DNA of 64,000 nt from Deltaproteobacteria bacterium (GTDB lineage: Bacteria; Myxococcota; UBA727; VGSZ01), in the NCBI GenBank assembly GCA_016177705.1, contig JACOUT010000004.1, forward strand, positions 62,001 through 126,000. The letters are read 5' to 3'. The first letter of the stretch is position 1, and each line of letters starts with the position of its first letter. Shown here in pieces: positions 46,166 to 59,489 of the stretch. Made by a program: the position numbers and the translations under genes. The notes under the pieces were generated by a model, which was not told where the DNA came from, did no database searches, and was given only the letters and a program-made list of their open reading frames with translations.

Positions 46166-46827
46166 GCCCGCCGCCGGCAGCGGTGCTCTTCGATGAGGAC
46201 CGCATCGTCGTCATCGAGAAGCCGAGCGGGGTCACGAGTGAGCAGGCGGCCGCAGCGATTGGGCTGCGGCTCGTGCACCGCATTGACAAGGGAACCTCGG
46301 GCCTGCTCATGCTCGCGCGCGACGCGCGCACGGTCGCGCGCTTGCAGCGCATGCTGCGCGCGGGCGGGGTCGAGCGACGCTACCGCTTCGTCGCACACGG
46401 CGCCGTCTCGCCGTTCGTGCTCGACAGTGAGCTGGTGCGCGACCGAGGCGATGGGCTGCGCGGCAGCGGCGTAGGCGGCAAGAGGTCCATCGCGGAGATC
46501 TTGGATTGCATCGTCGCCCCGGACCAGGCCACGACGCTCGGCGTCGCACGCCTCATCACCGGCCGCACGCACCAGTTGCGCATCCAACTCGCGGAGGCGG
46601 GCCACCCCATCGTGGGCGAGCGCGTCTACGTGCGTGACGCGCTCCGGTCAGGGGCGCGTCTCCTCGATGCCACGCGCCTGATGCTGCACGCGGAGCGTCT
46701 CCGTTTCGTGCACCCGGGCACCAAGCGCGCCGTCGAGCTCTGTGCCGCCGTCCCAGCGGCGCTGACATCGGTCTCGCGGGGCGGGCAACCGCGCGGTCCG
46801 TCGACGCGGATCAGCGGAAGTCGATGA
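46162..46827 (+). CDS. RluA-family pseudouridine synthase
   Basis: The 221-residue protein carries the RluA motif RLVHRIDKGTSGLLMLAR with the catalytic Asp, preceded by VVIEKPSGV and followed by LITGRTHQLRIQLAEAGHPIVG. RNA uridines are converted to pseudouridine. The protein is shorter than RluC/D and lacks an S4 domain, similar to RluA/TruC types. The substrate is not predictable. Its last 17 bases overlap a convergent lipoprotein gene. Confidence 0.9.
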   Translation: MSPPPAAVLFDEDRIVVIEKPSGVTSEQAAAAIGLRLVHRIDKGTSGLLMLARDARTVARLQRMLRAGGVERRYRFVAHGAVSPFVLDSELVRDRGDGLRGSGVGGKRSIAEILDCIVAPDQATTLGVARLITGRTHQLRIQLAEAGHPIVGERVYVRDALRSGARLLDATRLMLHAERLRFVHPGTKRAVELCAAVPAALTSVSRGGQPRGPSTRISGSR

Positions 46828-48019
46828 GCAAGAGGTAGCGGTCGATGGTGCGCACGTCGCCATACACCGAGACGTCGACGTACACGGTCTGCCCCGCCGG
46901 GAGCGTGAAGCCGGTCAACCACGAGCACGCGTCGACGCTCGGCTCGATGTCGTCGGCCATGGCGACCTCGTAGCCCAAGTCGTCGTAGACGTGGATCACG
47001 GTGTCGTTGGTGCCGTCGACCAGGATGCACGGGTTCAAGAAGGTGATGGTGCGCAGCTCGAGCGGCACGTCGACGGCGCCCGGGTTGCGGATCGCGTAGA
47101 CGTCCTCGTCGCCGGCGCCGAGGCCGCCGCGCACCGCCGCGTCCGAGGTGAAGGCGCCGTTCGCGATGGCGTTGCTCATCGCGGTGTCGTCGAAGTCGTT
47201 GACGCCCGAGCCGAAGTCGAAGCCGGTGTCCGGTTCGCCATCGTCGTTCGGCTCGATCTCGCTCGCGGTCGACTCGAAGCTGCAGGTGGCGCTGCAGCCG
47301 TCGCCTGGCATGACGTTGCCGTCTTCGCACTGCTCTCCGTCCTGCACGCCGTTGCCGCAAGTGCCGACGATCTCGGTCAGCGTCAGCCGGTAGGGCCCGG
47401 GGTTGACCGCGTCGACCACGAACCAGACCGTCTCGAGCGCAGCGACGTCGACGACGACCACGCGATCGCCCGGGAAGACGCTGCCGCACGCGATGTCAAT
47501 GTGACACGCGCTCATTGCCGACAGCTCCTGATCGGCGCCGTTCGAGTGCAACACCGCTTGCAGGCGCATCGAGCGGGGCGCCGTGTAGCTCCAGACGTGG
47601 TCGGGGTCGGCGTCGGTGCCGCACGCGGTGCCGGTGACGTCGGGCGCGCCGGTGGTGTCGCCGGCCTGCACGCCGAGCCGTGCGTCGAAGGGCACGGCGC
47701 AGGTGCCGTCGCCCGTCGGCTCGCCTTCCCCTTCACCCTCACCTTCACCCTCGCCTTCGCCCTCACCCTCGCCTTCCCCTTCACCCTCACCTTCACCCTC
47801 GCCTTCTCCCTCTCCCTCTCCCTCTCCCTCACCTTCACCTTCACCTTCACCCTCGCCCTCGCCCTCGCCCTCGCCCTCGCCTTCGGCGGCCGGGACGCAG
47901 ACGTCGAGATCGCAGACCTGCGCGGCCGGGCAGTCGGCGTCGTCGGCGCAGGACAACGTGACCGCGACGTCGCAGTTGGCGGCGATCAGGAGGATTGGCA
48001 GGCACCAGCACCAGCGCAC
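46811..48019 (-). CDS. Lipoprotein with Gly-Glu linker and DUF4215 repeat
   Basis: The 402-residue protein has a lipoprotein signal (LLIAANC near residue 16), a Cys-rich motif (CADDADCPAAQVCDLDVCVP), and a (GE)n linker (about residues 46-100). Two extracytoplasmic beta domains follow, separated by a DUF4215 unit (CGNGVQDGEQCEDGN then PGDGCSATC). The last domain resembles a pre-peptidase C-type fold (EIEPNDDGEPDTGFD). This layout is typical of myxobacterial surface lipoproteins. Its function is unknown. Confidence 0.85.
   Translation of the reverse strand: MRWCWCLPILLIAANCDVAVTLSCADDADCPAAQVCDLDVCVPAAEGEGEGEGEGEGEGEGEGEGEGEGEGEGEGEGEGEGEGEGEGEGEGEGEGEGEGEPTGDGTCAVPFDARLGVQAGDTTGAPDVTGTACGTDADPDHVWSYTAPRSMRLQAVLHSNGADQELSAMSACHIDIACGSVFPGDRVVVVDVAALETVWFVVDAVNPGPYRLTLTEIVGTCGNGVQDGEQCEDGNVMPGDGCSATCSFESTASEIEPNDDGEPDTGFDFGSGVNDFDDTAMSNAIANGAFTSDAAVRGGLGAGDEDVYAIRNPGAVDVPLELRTITFLNPCILVDGTNDTVIHVYDDLGYEVAMADDIEPSVDACSWLTGFTLPAGQTVYVDVSVYGDVRTIDRYLLLIDFR
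47719..47882 (-). repeat. Low-complexity GGCGAR-type repeat coding for (Gly-Glu)n
   Basis: A run of imperfect 6-base units (GGNGAR on the coding strand) encodes the flexible Gly-Glu linker. Similar runs lie at about 50447-50503, 51404-51604, 54532-54630 and 62379-62526. The tracts are homologous in codon pattern and could recombine with one another. Confidence 0.85.
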
Positions 48020-48076
48020 CGACTCATGGTAGCGCGCGCGGCGTGTGCCGGCTCGCGGCCGTGCACCGCACCGCCG

Positions 48077-50653
<2,577 letters not shown>

Positions 50654-50757
50654 GCGCCCAGTCTAGCAGCCGGCCGGCGGCGTCCTAGCAAGCGATGCCG
50701 CGTCGTCTGCAAGTGGAACAGTCGACGTGAGCCGTCCGCTCCGAACGGGCGCGACGG

Positions 50758-51756
50758 TCAGGGCGACCAATACACGACCATCGACTGGATCGAGACCGTG
50801 GCGTCCTCGACGATGATGCCGACGCCGCCCGTACCGGCCGGGATGGCGCCGGCTTGAGGCGGCCCGGCCGTGCGGCAGCCCATGCTGGTCCCGGCGGCCG
50901 AGCCCTCGATGGAGGCCACCGCCGGCACCGAGCCTGCGCCGGCCACGATCGGCGGCTGCGGCACGCCGTTCTCGACGCGGAAGATGACCGAGCCGCCGTC
51001 GTCGAGATCCATGCTGCATGCCGATCCGTCGGGATCGCCGTTGGTGCGCACCAGCACGCCGGCTCGAGGCGCGACGCCGGACGACGTGGTGCTCAGGCGG
51101 ATCGCGACCGTGACGTTCTGGTGCGCCGGCAGGGCGACGAGCGCGATGGTCAGGGCGCCGCTCGCGACCGCCGTATCGCCGGCGCCAGCGACCAACGAGC
51201 CCGTGACAACCGAGACGTCGGCCGGCAGCCCTCCCACAAAGCCGGTGAACCACGCGATGCTGTCGCCTCCGACCGTCGGGTTCGGATCGCACGCGTCGCC
51301 GACGCCGTCGCCGTCGCCGTCGCCGCCAACGACCCCCGTGACCGGGCAGGGGTCACAGCCGTCGAACAAGCCGTCGCCGTCCTCGTCGTTGGTGCCGCAC
51401 GGTTCGCCCTCGCCCTCGCCCTCCCCCTCGCCTTCACCTTCACCTTCACCTTCTCCTTCTCCTTCACCCTCACCCTCACCTTCTCCTTCACCCTCACCCT
51501 CTCCTTCACCCTCACCTTCTCCTTCACCCTCACCTTCTCCTTCACCCTCACCCTCCCCTTCGCCCTCGCCCTCCCCTTCACCCTCACCCTCTCCCTCCCC
51601 CTCGCCGAGCACGCACACGCCCTGTGCGCAGAGGAACGGCTCCGGGCAGGCGTGGGCGCCATCGTCACAGCGCGCCCCGCTTGGGTCGAAGGGACAGCTC
51701 GCGACCACGGCCGCCATGACCACGAGCGCCAGCGCAATCGACCGGGTGTGGGACAC
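50758..51756 (-). CDS. Lipoprotein with long Gly-Glu linker, paralogue of the DUF4215 protein
   Basis: The 332-residue protein shares the N-terminal [11 protein letters not shown] segment and the EPFLCAQGVCVLGEG segment with the upstream 858-residue protein. It has a (GE)n linker of about 65 residues, a calcium-type DEDGDGLFDGCDPCP / [15 protein letters not shown] motif, and the same C-terminal sandwich domain (SIAWFTGFVGGLPADVS). It lacks the DUF4215 repeats. It is therefore a contracted duplicate, or the repeat array was expanded in the other. Confidence 0.85.
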   Translation of the reverse strand: MSHTRSIALALVVMAAVVASCPFDPSGARCDDGAHACPEPFLCAQGVCVLGEGEGEGEGEGEGEGEGEGEGEGEGEGEGEGEGEGEGEGEGEGEGEGEGEGEGEGEGEGEGEGEGEGEPCGTNDEDGDGLFDGCDPCPVTGVVGGDGDGDGVGDACDPNPTVGGDSIAWFTGFVGGLPADVSVVTGSLVAGAGDTAVASGALTIALVALPAHQNVTVAIRLSTTSSGVAPRAGVLVRTNGDPDGSACSMDLDDGGSVIFRVENGVPQPPIVAGAGSVPAVASIEGSAAGTSMGCRTAGPPQAGAIPAGTGGVGIIVEDATVSIQSMVVYWSP

Positions 51757-51805
51757 CGTGGCACGATATCACGCAACGCGACGGACGCCCGGCTAGACTG
51801 CCCCT

Positions 51806-53711
<1,906 letters not shown>

Positions 53712-53731
<20 letters not shown>

Positions 53732-54377
53732 CGGCGGGCGCGGTCGCTTCGTCGGGGGCGGTCAGCGCGAGCACCGTGCCGGCGGCAAGCCCCGCGCCGA
53801 CCAGGCCGCCGACGACCGCCCCACCCAGGCACCAGGCATAGACGCCGTGCGCCGCCTGGCGCTCGTCGACGAAACGCGACGGGTCGGTGGAGACAGCCCA
53901 GCGCTCGCCGGCAGCGATGCCGAGCGCGGCGCTGCCGAGCAACGCGACCGCGCTGCCGGCACCAAGGCCGATCGCGAGCCCCGACGGTCCGCCGCCCGCG
54001 GTCGGCGGTGGGGGAGGTGGCGGTGGCGGCAGTCGATCCCGCTCGGCGCGGGCGGCAGCGACGGCGGTCTGGAAGCGCGCCTCGAGCTGCGGGGAGGTCG
54101 CGACCGGCAGCACCGCCTGGTCGTGGAGGCGCAACGCGTCCAGCATGGCGGTGTCGGCATCCGCGCCGCGGCCTACGCCGTCGAGGCACAGGGCCACCCA
54201 CAGGATCACCTCTGCGCGCTCGGCCGGGGTCAAGTCGGCGCGCGCCGACAGCTCCTGAAAGCGCAGCAGCGCTTGCTCGTACTCGAAGGACTCGTAGAGC
54301 GCGCGGCCCTTCTGGTAGCCCGCGTCGTCGGCGAGTGAAGCGATCAGCAGCGCCGCGACGGCGAGGAGCGTGGGCAC
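53712..54377 (-). CDS. Exported TPR-like protein with C-terminal membrane helices
   Basis: The 221-residue protein begins with a signal peptide (PTLLAVAALLIASLADDAG). It has a helical pair region resembling TPRs (YQKGRALYESFEYEQALLRFQEL), a poly-proline stretch (ten Pro), and two membrane segments (GLAIGLGAGSAVALLGSAALG and AWCLGGAVVGGLVGAGLAAG). GTG 54377 with GGTAGG before it is chosen, because longer starts run into the upstream gene. The stop overlaps the kinase gene on the other strand by 20 bases. It may assemble with envelope complexes. Confidence 0.75.
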
Positions 54378-54406
54378 GCTCTGCCTACCTTTCCGCACCC
54401 ACGCCG

Positions 54407-55903
54407 CTAGGCGGGGCGGCGTCGAGGATGCCTCGCCGATCGTGCGCGCCGCAAGATCGCGACGAGCAGGGCGCCGAGCGCGGCCGCGTCGGCGGGCTCG
54501 GCCGATCCGCACGCGCACGAGGGCGGCTCGCCCTCGCCTTCTCCCTCGCCCTCGCCCTCGCCCATTTCGGGCTCGCCCTCGCCCTCACCGACGGGCTCAC
54601 CCTCACCCTCGCCTTCGCCTTCACCTTCGGCGGGCGTCGCGTGATCGAGCGAGAAGCGCAGCAGCACCGCGTCGGCGAAGAAGGGGTCGCGATAACACGC
54701 GCCCGCCACGATGGCGGCGCCGTCGACCAGGATCGCGTCGGCGACCAGGCCGCTCGGGCCACAGGCGTCGACGCGCACCAAGCCGCCCTCACCGAAGCCG
54801 TCGTCGAGCGAACCATCGACGTCCGCGCGCACCAACACCACGCGGCCCTCGGAGTCGCCGACGAGGACGGGCGCGCCCTCATCGTCGAGCAGGACGGCGC
54901 GCAGCAGGTCGGGCGACGGATCGGGCAGGCTGCGCAGCGTGTGGACTGACGCGGAGAACAGGCCGTGCACGCCGAACCCGACGTCGACCCGCCCGTCGGG
55001 CAGGAGCGCGAGCACCGCCAGATCGAAGTCGGGCAGCTCGGCGCCATTGTCGACGGTGGCGCCGAGCAGGAGGCGGTCGCCGTCGAGCAGCACGCTCACG
55101 CCCACCGACGCCATAAACGCGCCGGGATCGTAGAGCCCGACACCGGCGTTGGCGAAGGCGGGGTCGAGCGCCAGCGCGTCATCGACGCGCACGGCCGCGA
55201 TGCTGGCGCGATTGCCTGCTTGGTAGACCGCGGTGCCGACCGCGACGAAGCCTCCGCCCTGCGCGGTGACCGCGACCAGCTCGTCGGCCTCGCCGGCGAG
55301 CGTGACCACCGCCTGGTGCACGAGCGCGCCCTGCGCGTCGAGGTGCCAGAGCGCGCCGCGCGTCGGCACCACGCCATTGTCGACCGGCAGGCTGGTGCGA
55401 CCGACGGCGAGCACGCCGCCGTCGTCGAGCGCGAGCAGGCCGTACACCTCATCGTCTTGTCCGCCGACGTCGAACAGCGCGACGCCGTCGACGCCGAAGC
55501 TGGTGTCGACGCTGCCGTCCTCCAGCAAGCGCGCGAAAGCCGCGTCCGTCTGCAGCGCACCGCCGACGTCGGTGAAGGCGAAGCCGGCGACCACCAGGCG
55601 CCCTGCGCCGTCGACCACCGCGTCCCGCAGGCCCGACGACGCGACGCCCGGTGCCAGGGTGAGTACGTCGGCCAGCGCGCCGTCCTCGTCGAAGCGCACC
55701 AGCTGCATCGACGCGGTGCTGCTCCCCCAGCTCTTGCCGGCGAGCGCCAGTCCGCCCGCGAAGCGCACCAGCGCGCGCGGCTGCTCGTCGGGATCGACGG
55801 GTGAGATCACCATGCCGCCGTCGCCGAAGGTGGTGTCGAGGCCGCTCGCGGTTGCGGGCAGTGCCAGGGTGACGACGACGAGCGCGGCGATGATGGATCG
55901 CAT
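54407..55903 (-). CDS. Delta-60 repeat (beta-propeller) surface protein with MYXO-CTERM-like tail
   Basis: The 498-residue protein has a signal peptide (IIAALVVVTLALPATASG) and Delta-60-type repeats (LDTTFGDGGMVISPVD, VDTSFGVDGVALFDVGG, LDPAFANAGVGLYDPG, VDVGFGVHGLFSA, LDDGFGEGGLVRVD). Two (GE)n linkers and a C-terminal SCACGSAEPADAAALGALLV then Arg-rich tail follow. This tail resembles the MYXO-CTERM sorting signal (Cys motif, membrane helix, Arg cluster). It is thus likely anchored at the cell surface after processing. The ATG at 55903 is preceded by GGAGGC. Confidence 0.85.
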   Translation of the reverse strand: MRSIIAALVVVTLALPATASGLDTTFGDGGMVISPVDPDEQPRALVRFAGGLALAGKSWGSSTASMQLVRFDEDGALADVLTLAPGVASSGLRDAVVDGAGRLVVAGFAFTDVGGALQTDAAFARLLEDGSVDTSFGVDGVALFDVGGQDDEVYGLLALDDGGVLAVGRTSLPVDNGVVPTRGALWHLDAQGALVHQAVVTLAGEADELVAVTAQGGGFVAVGTAVYQAGNRASIAAVRVDDALALDPAFANAGVGLYDPGAFMASVGVSVLLDGDRLLLGATVDNGAELPDFDLAVLALLPDGRVDVGFGVHGLFSASVHTLRSLPDPSPDLLRAVLLDDEGAPVLVGDSEGRVVLVRADVDGSLDDGFGEGGLVRVDACGPSGLVADAILVDGAAIVAGACYRDPFFADAVLLRFSLDHATPAEGEGEGEGEGEPVGEGEGEPEMGEGEGEGEGEGEPPSCACGSAEPADAAALGALLVAILRRARSARHPRRRPA

Positions 55904-55961
55904 GGAGCCTCCAAGTGCGTGCCAGCATCGGGTCGCCCGCGCGGATCCGGCGCGCACCCCT

Positions 55962-55975
55962 GTTGCACCTGCAAC
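55962..55975. promoter_or_regulatory. FNR/CRP-type palindrome between the surface protein and the Crp-family gene
   Basis: GTTGC-ACCT-GCAAC is a perfect 5-4-5 palindrome (55962-55975), the geometry of Crp/Fnr-family operators. It lies 59 bases upstream of the Delta-60 gene start and 25 bases upstream of the regulator's ATG at 56000. It is probably the site for autoregulation and for control of the divergent surface protein. Confidence 0.5.
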
Positions 55976-55999
55976 GCCATTTCGTGGAACGCTCGGTCG

Positions 56000-56626
56000 A
56001 TGCCGACCGCGGTTGCCGACTTGCAGCGCCACCCCGCGTTCGCCGCTGCGCGCCCGCGCACGCTGCGTGCGCTGGCGGCGCGCTGCGCCGAGCGCGTGGT
56101 CGAACGCGGCGATGTGCTCGCGCATGCCGGCACGCCGGTACGGGCGCTCCTGTTGGTGCTCGAGGGCGCGCTCGAGCTGTCGCACGGGCGCGTCGGTGAC
56201 CGGCGGCGCCTGCGTCCGGTGCTGCTCGGCCGCATCGAGGCGCCCACGCTGTTCGGCGACGCGAGCTGGTACGGCGGCGGCACCTGGCCCGTGACGGCGC
56301 GCGCAGCGCTCGACGGCCTGGTGGCGCTGGTACCGCCCCGCCTGTTCGATCGCTTGCTCGACGAGGACCCGGGGTTGGCCGCCGGCCTCTATCGCGCGGT
56401 CAACCGCCGACACTTCCGATCCATCGTGCTGCGGCGGACGCTGGTGTTGCACGAGACCGGCGGGCAGATCCTCGACCTGCTCGAGCGCGCCCCGCCCGAA
56501 GGATGGACCACGACGGCGCTGGCGCGCTCGCTCGGCGTCGCCCGCACGACGGTGTGGCGCCAGCTCAAGCGCCTCGCCGCCGACGGCGTGGTGCGGCTCG
56601 ACGGCGGTCCGCGCCTGGCGCCGTGA
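56000..56626 (+). CDS. Crp/Fnr-family transcriptional regulator
   Basis: The 208-residue protein has an N-terminal cyclic-nucleotide-type sensor fold (residues 10-120, with VVERGDVLAHAGTPVRALLLVLEGALELS) and a C-terminal winged helix (TTALARSLGVARTTVWRQLKRLAADGVVRL). There are no FNR-type cluster cysteines. An earlier in-frame start at 55919 exists, but ATG 56000 gives the family N-terminus and leaves the palindrome upstream. The effector is unknown. It is divergent from the surface protein gene. Confidence 0.85.
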   Translation: MPTAVADLQRHPAFAAARPRTLRALAARCAERVVERGDVLAHAGTPVRALLLVLEGALELSHGRVGDRRRLRPVLLGRIEAPTLFGDASWYGGGTWPVTARAALDGLVALVPPRLFDRLLDEDPGLAAGLYRAVNRRHFRSIVLRRTLVLHETGGQILDLLERAPPEGWTTTALARSLGVARTTVWRQLKRLAADGVVRLDGGPRLAP

Positions 56627-56638
56627 ACGACGCAAAGC

Positions 56639-57745
56639 TCAGTCGTCGACCTTGAGCTCCGGCCAGCGCGGCGGGACGGCGCCGGTGCCGACGTCGCGGT
56701 AGCGCTGCACCACGTTGGCCGAGAACGGCAGGATGCCGAGAGGTGAGGCGCCGAGCCGCGCTGAGATCGCCTGGCGCAGCGGGCTGTTCTTGCCGAACAG
56801 CCCGAGCAGCTTGCGCTCGGTGGCCGTGTCGGTCTGCGTGGCGTTGTTGAACAGCACCTCGGTGTACCAGCGCCCGTCCTTTTGCACGGGCCGGAACTCC
56901 ATGCGCCCCGTGTCGATGCGCATCGAGCCCGCGTGCGGGATCTGCTCGGTCGGGTCGGAGGCGTAGACCTGCCACTCCGCGGTGGCGCGCCAGCGGCCGG
57001 TCTCGGCGTCCTTCCACTTGGTGACCACGGTGCGCTTGGTCATGTCGGTGGCGGTGCCGCCCTCGCCGAACTCCATGCGCTGCAGCATGGTGATGCGGTA
57101 GCCGCCGTCGGGCAGCTCGGTGCGCTCGACCTGCTGGTTGTGCAGGCTCTTCAGGTCGTAGCACTCCTCGGCCCACTTCTCGGGCGGCAGCCGGCGGAAG
57201 AACTCCTCGCTCTCGACGGGGGCCCACGTCATGGCGGTCTGGTTGACCAGGCGCTGATCGCCGAGGCGCTCGTCCTGCACGCGCTCGACGAACGCACCCG
57301 CGAGCGGACCCGCGATCAGCTTGCCCTGCAGCTCGGCGATCAGGGTGTCGAGCCGCTCGGCGACGCCGCGCTCGAGCACCACGTGATCGGCGTGGTCAGC
57401 CGGCAGGCGCGCGCGCTCGAGCAAGCGCCGGCACGCGAGGTAGTCGACCGGGTCGACCTGGTGCTGGCGCAACATGCCGTCTCGGTGCATGGCGCCGAGG
57501 ATCGACGAGCCATGGTCGAGGCCGATGGCGCGCAACATGCGCGCGAGGCGTCCGCCTTGCAGCTCTTCGAGCGTCAGGCGGCCATCATCGAGCGCGTGCT
57601 CGATCGCCTGGGTCACCATCGAGGGCGCAGCGGCGCCGGCGCGCGAAGACGAACGGCGCACCTCGTCGTTGCTGATGTGCTCGCCCTGCTCGCGCGCCTC
57701 GTTGGTGATGCGATAGCCGGTGGTGGGTCCGCGGATGACGGGCAC
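56639..57745 (-). CDS. Hypothetical cytoplasmic protein
   Basis: The 368-residue protein has no signal peptide. It has a helical N-terminal half (residues 40-170, including GGRLARMLRAIGLDHGSSIL and Leu-rich helices) and a beta-rich C-terminal half with KWAEECYDLKSLHNQQVERT, YRITMLQRMEFGEGGTATDM and MRIDTGRMEFRPVQKDGRWY. I do not recognise the family. Conserved-looking codon use and a clear start (ATG 57745) support a real gene. It is convergent with the Crp-type gene. Confidence 0.75.
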   Translation of the reverse strand: MPVIRGPTTGYRITNEAREQGEHISNDEVRRSSSRAGAAAPSMVTQAIEHALDDGRLTLEELQGGRLARMLRAIGLDHGSSILGAMHRDGMLRQHQVDPVDYLACRRLLERARLPADHADHVVLERGVAERLDTLIAELQGKLIAGPLAGAFVERVQDERLGDQRLVNQTAMTWAPVESEEFFRRLPPEKWAEECYDLKSLHNQQVERTELPDGGYRITMLQRMEFGEGGTATDMTKRTVVTKWKDAETGRWRATAEWQVYASDPTEQIPHAGSMRIDTGRMEFRPVQKDGRWYTEVLFNNATQTDTATERKLLGLFGKNSPLRQAISARLGASPLGILPFSANVVQRYRDVGTGAVPPRWPELKVDD

Positions 57746-57902
57746 TGCAACCTCCGGCGACGGCGTTGTCGACCGAGCGCGCGGCCAGCATGTCGGATCG
57801 AGTTGGATCGCACAACGACGCGGCTCACGGCGAGGCGGACCACGGTGTCGGCGTGCGCTGCGTTGCCGTCGACGGCGGCGCCGTGCCAGGCTGCACGCAG
57901 GC

Positions 57903-59471
57903 GTGGCTACCTTCGCCGATTTCGCGCTGCTGCGTACCTCGTCGTCCTACGGCGGCGCCGAGATCGTGCGCGCGCGCCGCGTCACCGAGGGCGGCGTCGA
58001 GCCGCCCGTGCACCTGGCGCTGTTCGGCACGCAGTCGGTGCGCGACGCAGCGCTCGAGCAGCGCCTGCTCGACCTGGCCGAGGCCGCGGCGCCGCTCGAC
58101 CACGAGGCGGTGGCGCGCATCGCCGAGGTCGGGCGCTACGACGGGTCGCTGTACGCGGCCACGGCCGCGGTCGAGGGCATCGATCTCGCCACCCTGCTCG
58201 AGCATGAACGGCGGCGCCGCGCCAAACCCGACGCGCGCTTCGTGCTCGCCGTCGCCTTCTCGCTCGCGCGCGTGGTGCAGGATCTGCACGAGCTGGGCGA
58301 TGTGTGGGCCGCGGGCGGTGTCGGGCTCTCGGTGCTGTTCCCCGACGGCTTGCGACCCGAGGCCGTGGTGCTGCGCGCGGACGGCGCCGTGTTGCTGCGC
58401 GTGCTGGCGGGCGCGCTGGCGCCGGCCGGCGCGCCCACGCCGTTTCGCGCACCGGAGCTCGTCGAGGGCGCCGGCTCCGCTGCGTCGGACGTCTTCGCTA
58501 CCATCCAGGTGCTGCGCGCGCTCCTGGCGGTGGACGTCAACGCTCAGGCCGCGCCGCGCCTGCCGGAGAAGTGCGCCGCCTTGCCCACGTTGTTGGTGAG
58601 CGCGCTGCAGAAGAACCCCGAGGACCGTCCCACGCTCGACGCCACCGTCGACACGCTGCGCGCGGCCTTCGCCGACAACGCGCCCAACCAGGCGCCGGCC
58701 GCGGTGATCACGACGGCGCTGCGCCGCGACCTGCGCGCGCTCCTGCCCGACGAGCGTGGCGACGACGCGGTGCCGGCCGCTGCGATCGACGAGATCGCTC
58801 GCCGCCGCGGCTCGGTGCTTGCGGGGCGCACCGTGTTGTTCCCGCGGGTGGCGCGGCGTGCGCCGCCGCCCACGCGCGAGCGCAGCGTGGTCGCCACCGT
58901 GGAGATGCACCGCCCGGTGGTGGCGACGGTGGCGATGCGGCGCCTCGAGCGACACCGGGAGGACGACGTCGATCGCGTGTTCACCCAGGAGGGCGACACC
59001 AGCGAGGGCGCCTCGCCGTCGTCGCTCGAGAACACGTCGTCGCGGCCCTCGGTACCGCCAGCCAACTCCGACAGCGGGGCGGTACGCTCGTCGATCCTCG
59101 ACGTCGCCGCCGCCTCTATCGGTGACAGCGTCGACAAGACGCAGAAACAACTGCGCGACGCCGCGCTCGACGTCAGCAGCGAGCTGTTCTCGAGCGACGA
59201 CAGCTCGCCGTGGATGGCGCCCGTCGAGGTGTCGGGCTTCGGCCCAGCCGACGTGGCGGTGACGCCCCAGGAGCCGACGCTGCCGCCACTGCCGCGGCCC
59301 GAGCCCGCGACGGTGGCCGTGCCGCCGCCGTTCGCGGCGCCCGTGTTCGCCGACTCCGACCTCGAGCACCAGGACACGGTGGAGATGAAGCAGCCGCCCG
59401 GCGCCGCGCCGCGGGACGTGACGCTGCCACCCATCCCCGCCGAGAGCGGTCCGGACGAGAAGAAGCGCTGA
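57903..59471 (+). CDS. Kinase-fold pseudokinase with long disordered tail
   Basis: The 522-residue protein resembles a Ser/Thr kinase in overall pattern but lacks catalytic residues. The expected HRD region reads LRPEAVVLRADGAVLLRVLAG, with no catalytic Asp and no DFG motif. The APE-like FRAPELVEG and helix F-like SDVFATIQVLRALLA remain, as do helical segments to residue 250. The tail (300-522) is Pro/Ser-rich. No glycine loop or Lys is visible. GTG 57903 is the first start in the fold. It lies 18 bases upstream of an active kinase, probably in the same operon. Confidence 0.75.
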   Translation: MATFADFALLRTSSSYGGAEIVRARRVTEGGVEPPVHLALFGTQSVRDAALEQRLLDLAEAAAPLDHEAVARIAEVGRYDGSLYAATAAVEGIDLATLLEHERRRRAKPDARFVLAVAFSLARVVQDLHELGDVWAAGGVGLSVLFPDGLRPEAVVLRADGAVLLRVLAGALAPAGAPTPFRAPELVEGAGSAASDVFATIQVLRALLAVDVNAQAAPRLPEKCAALPTLLVSALQKNPEDRPTLDATVDTLRAAFADNAPNQAPAAVITTALRRDLRALLPDERGDDAVPAAAIDEIARRRGSVLAGRTVLFPRVARRAPPPTRERSVVATVEMHRPVVATVAMRRLERHREDDVDRVFTQEGDTSEGASPSSLENTSSRPSVPPANSDSGAVRSSILDVAAASIGDSVDKTQKQLRDAALDVSSELFSSDDSSPWMAPVEVSGFGPADVAVTPQEPTLPPLPRPEPATVAVPPPFAAPVFADSDLEHQDTVEMKQPPGAAPRDVTLPPIPAESGPDEKKR

Positions 59472-59489
59472 CCGGCGGACAGGTGAGCG

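Noticed and set aside
51404..51604. Repeated short units that could be mistaken for a CRISPR array
   Set aside because: The repeats are 6-base codon pairs with no spacers of constant length and encode Gly-Glu linkers in frame.
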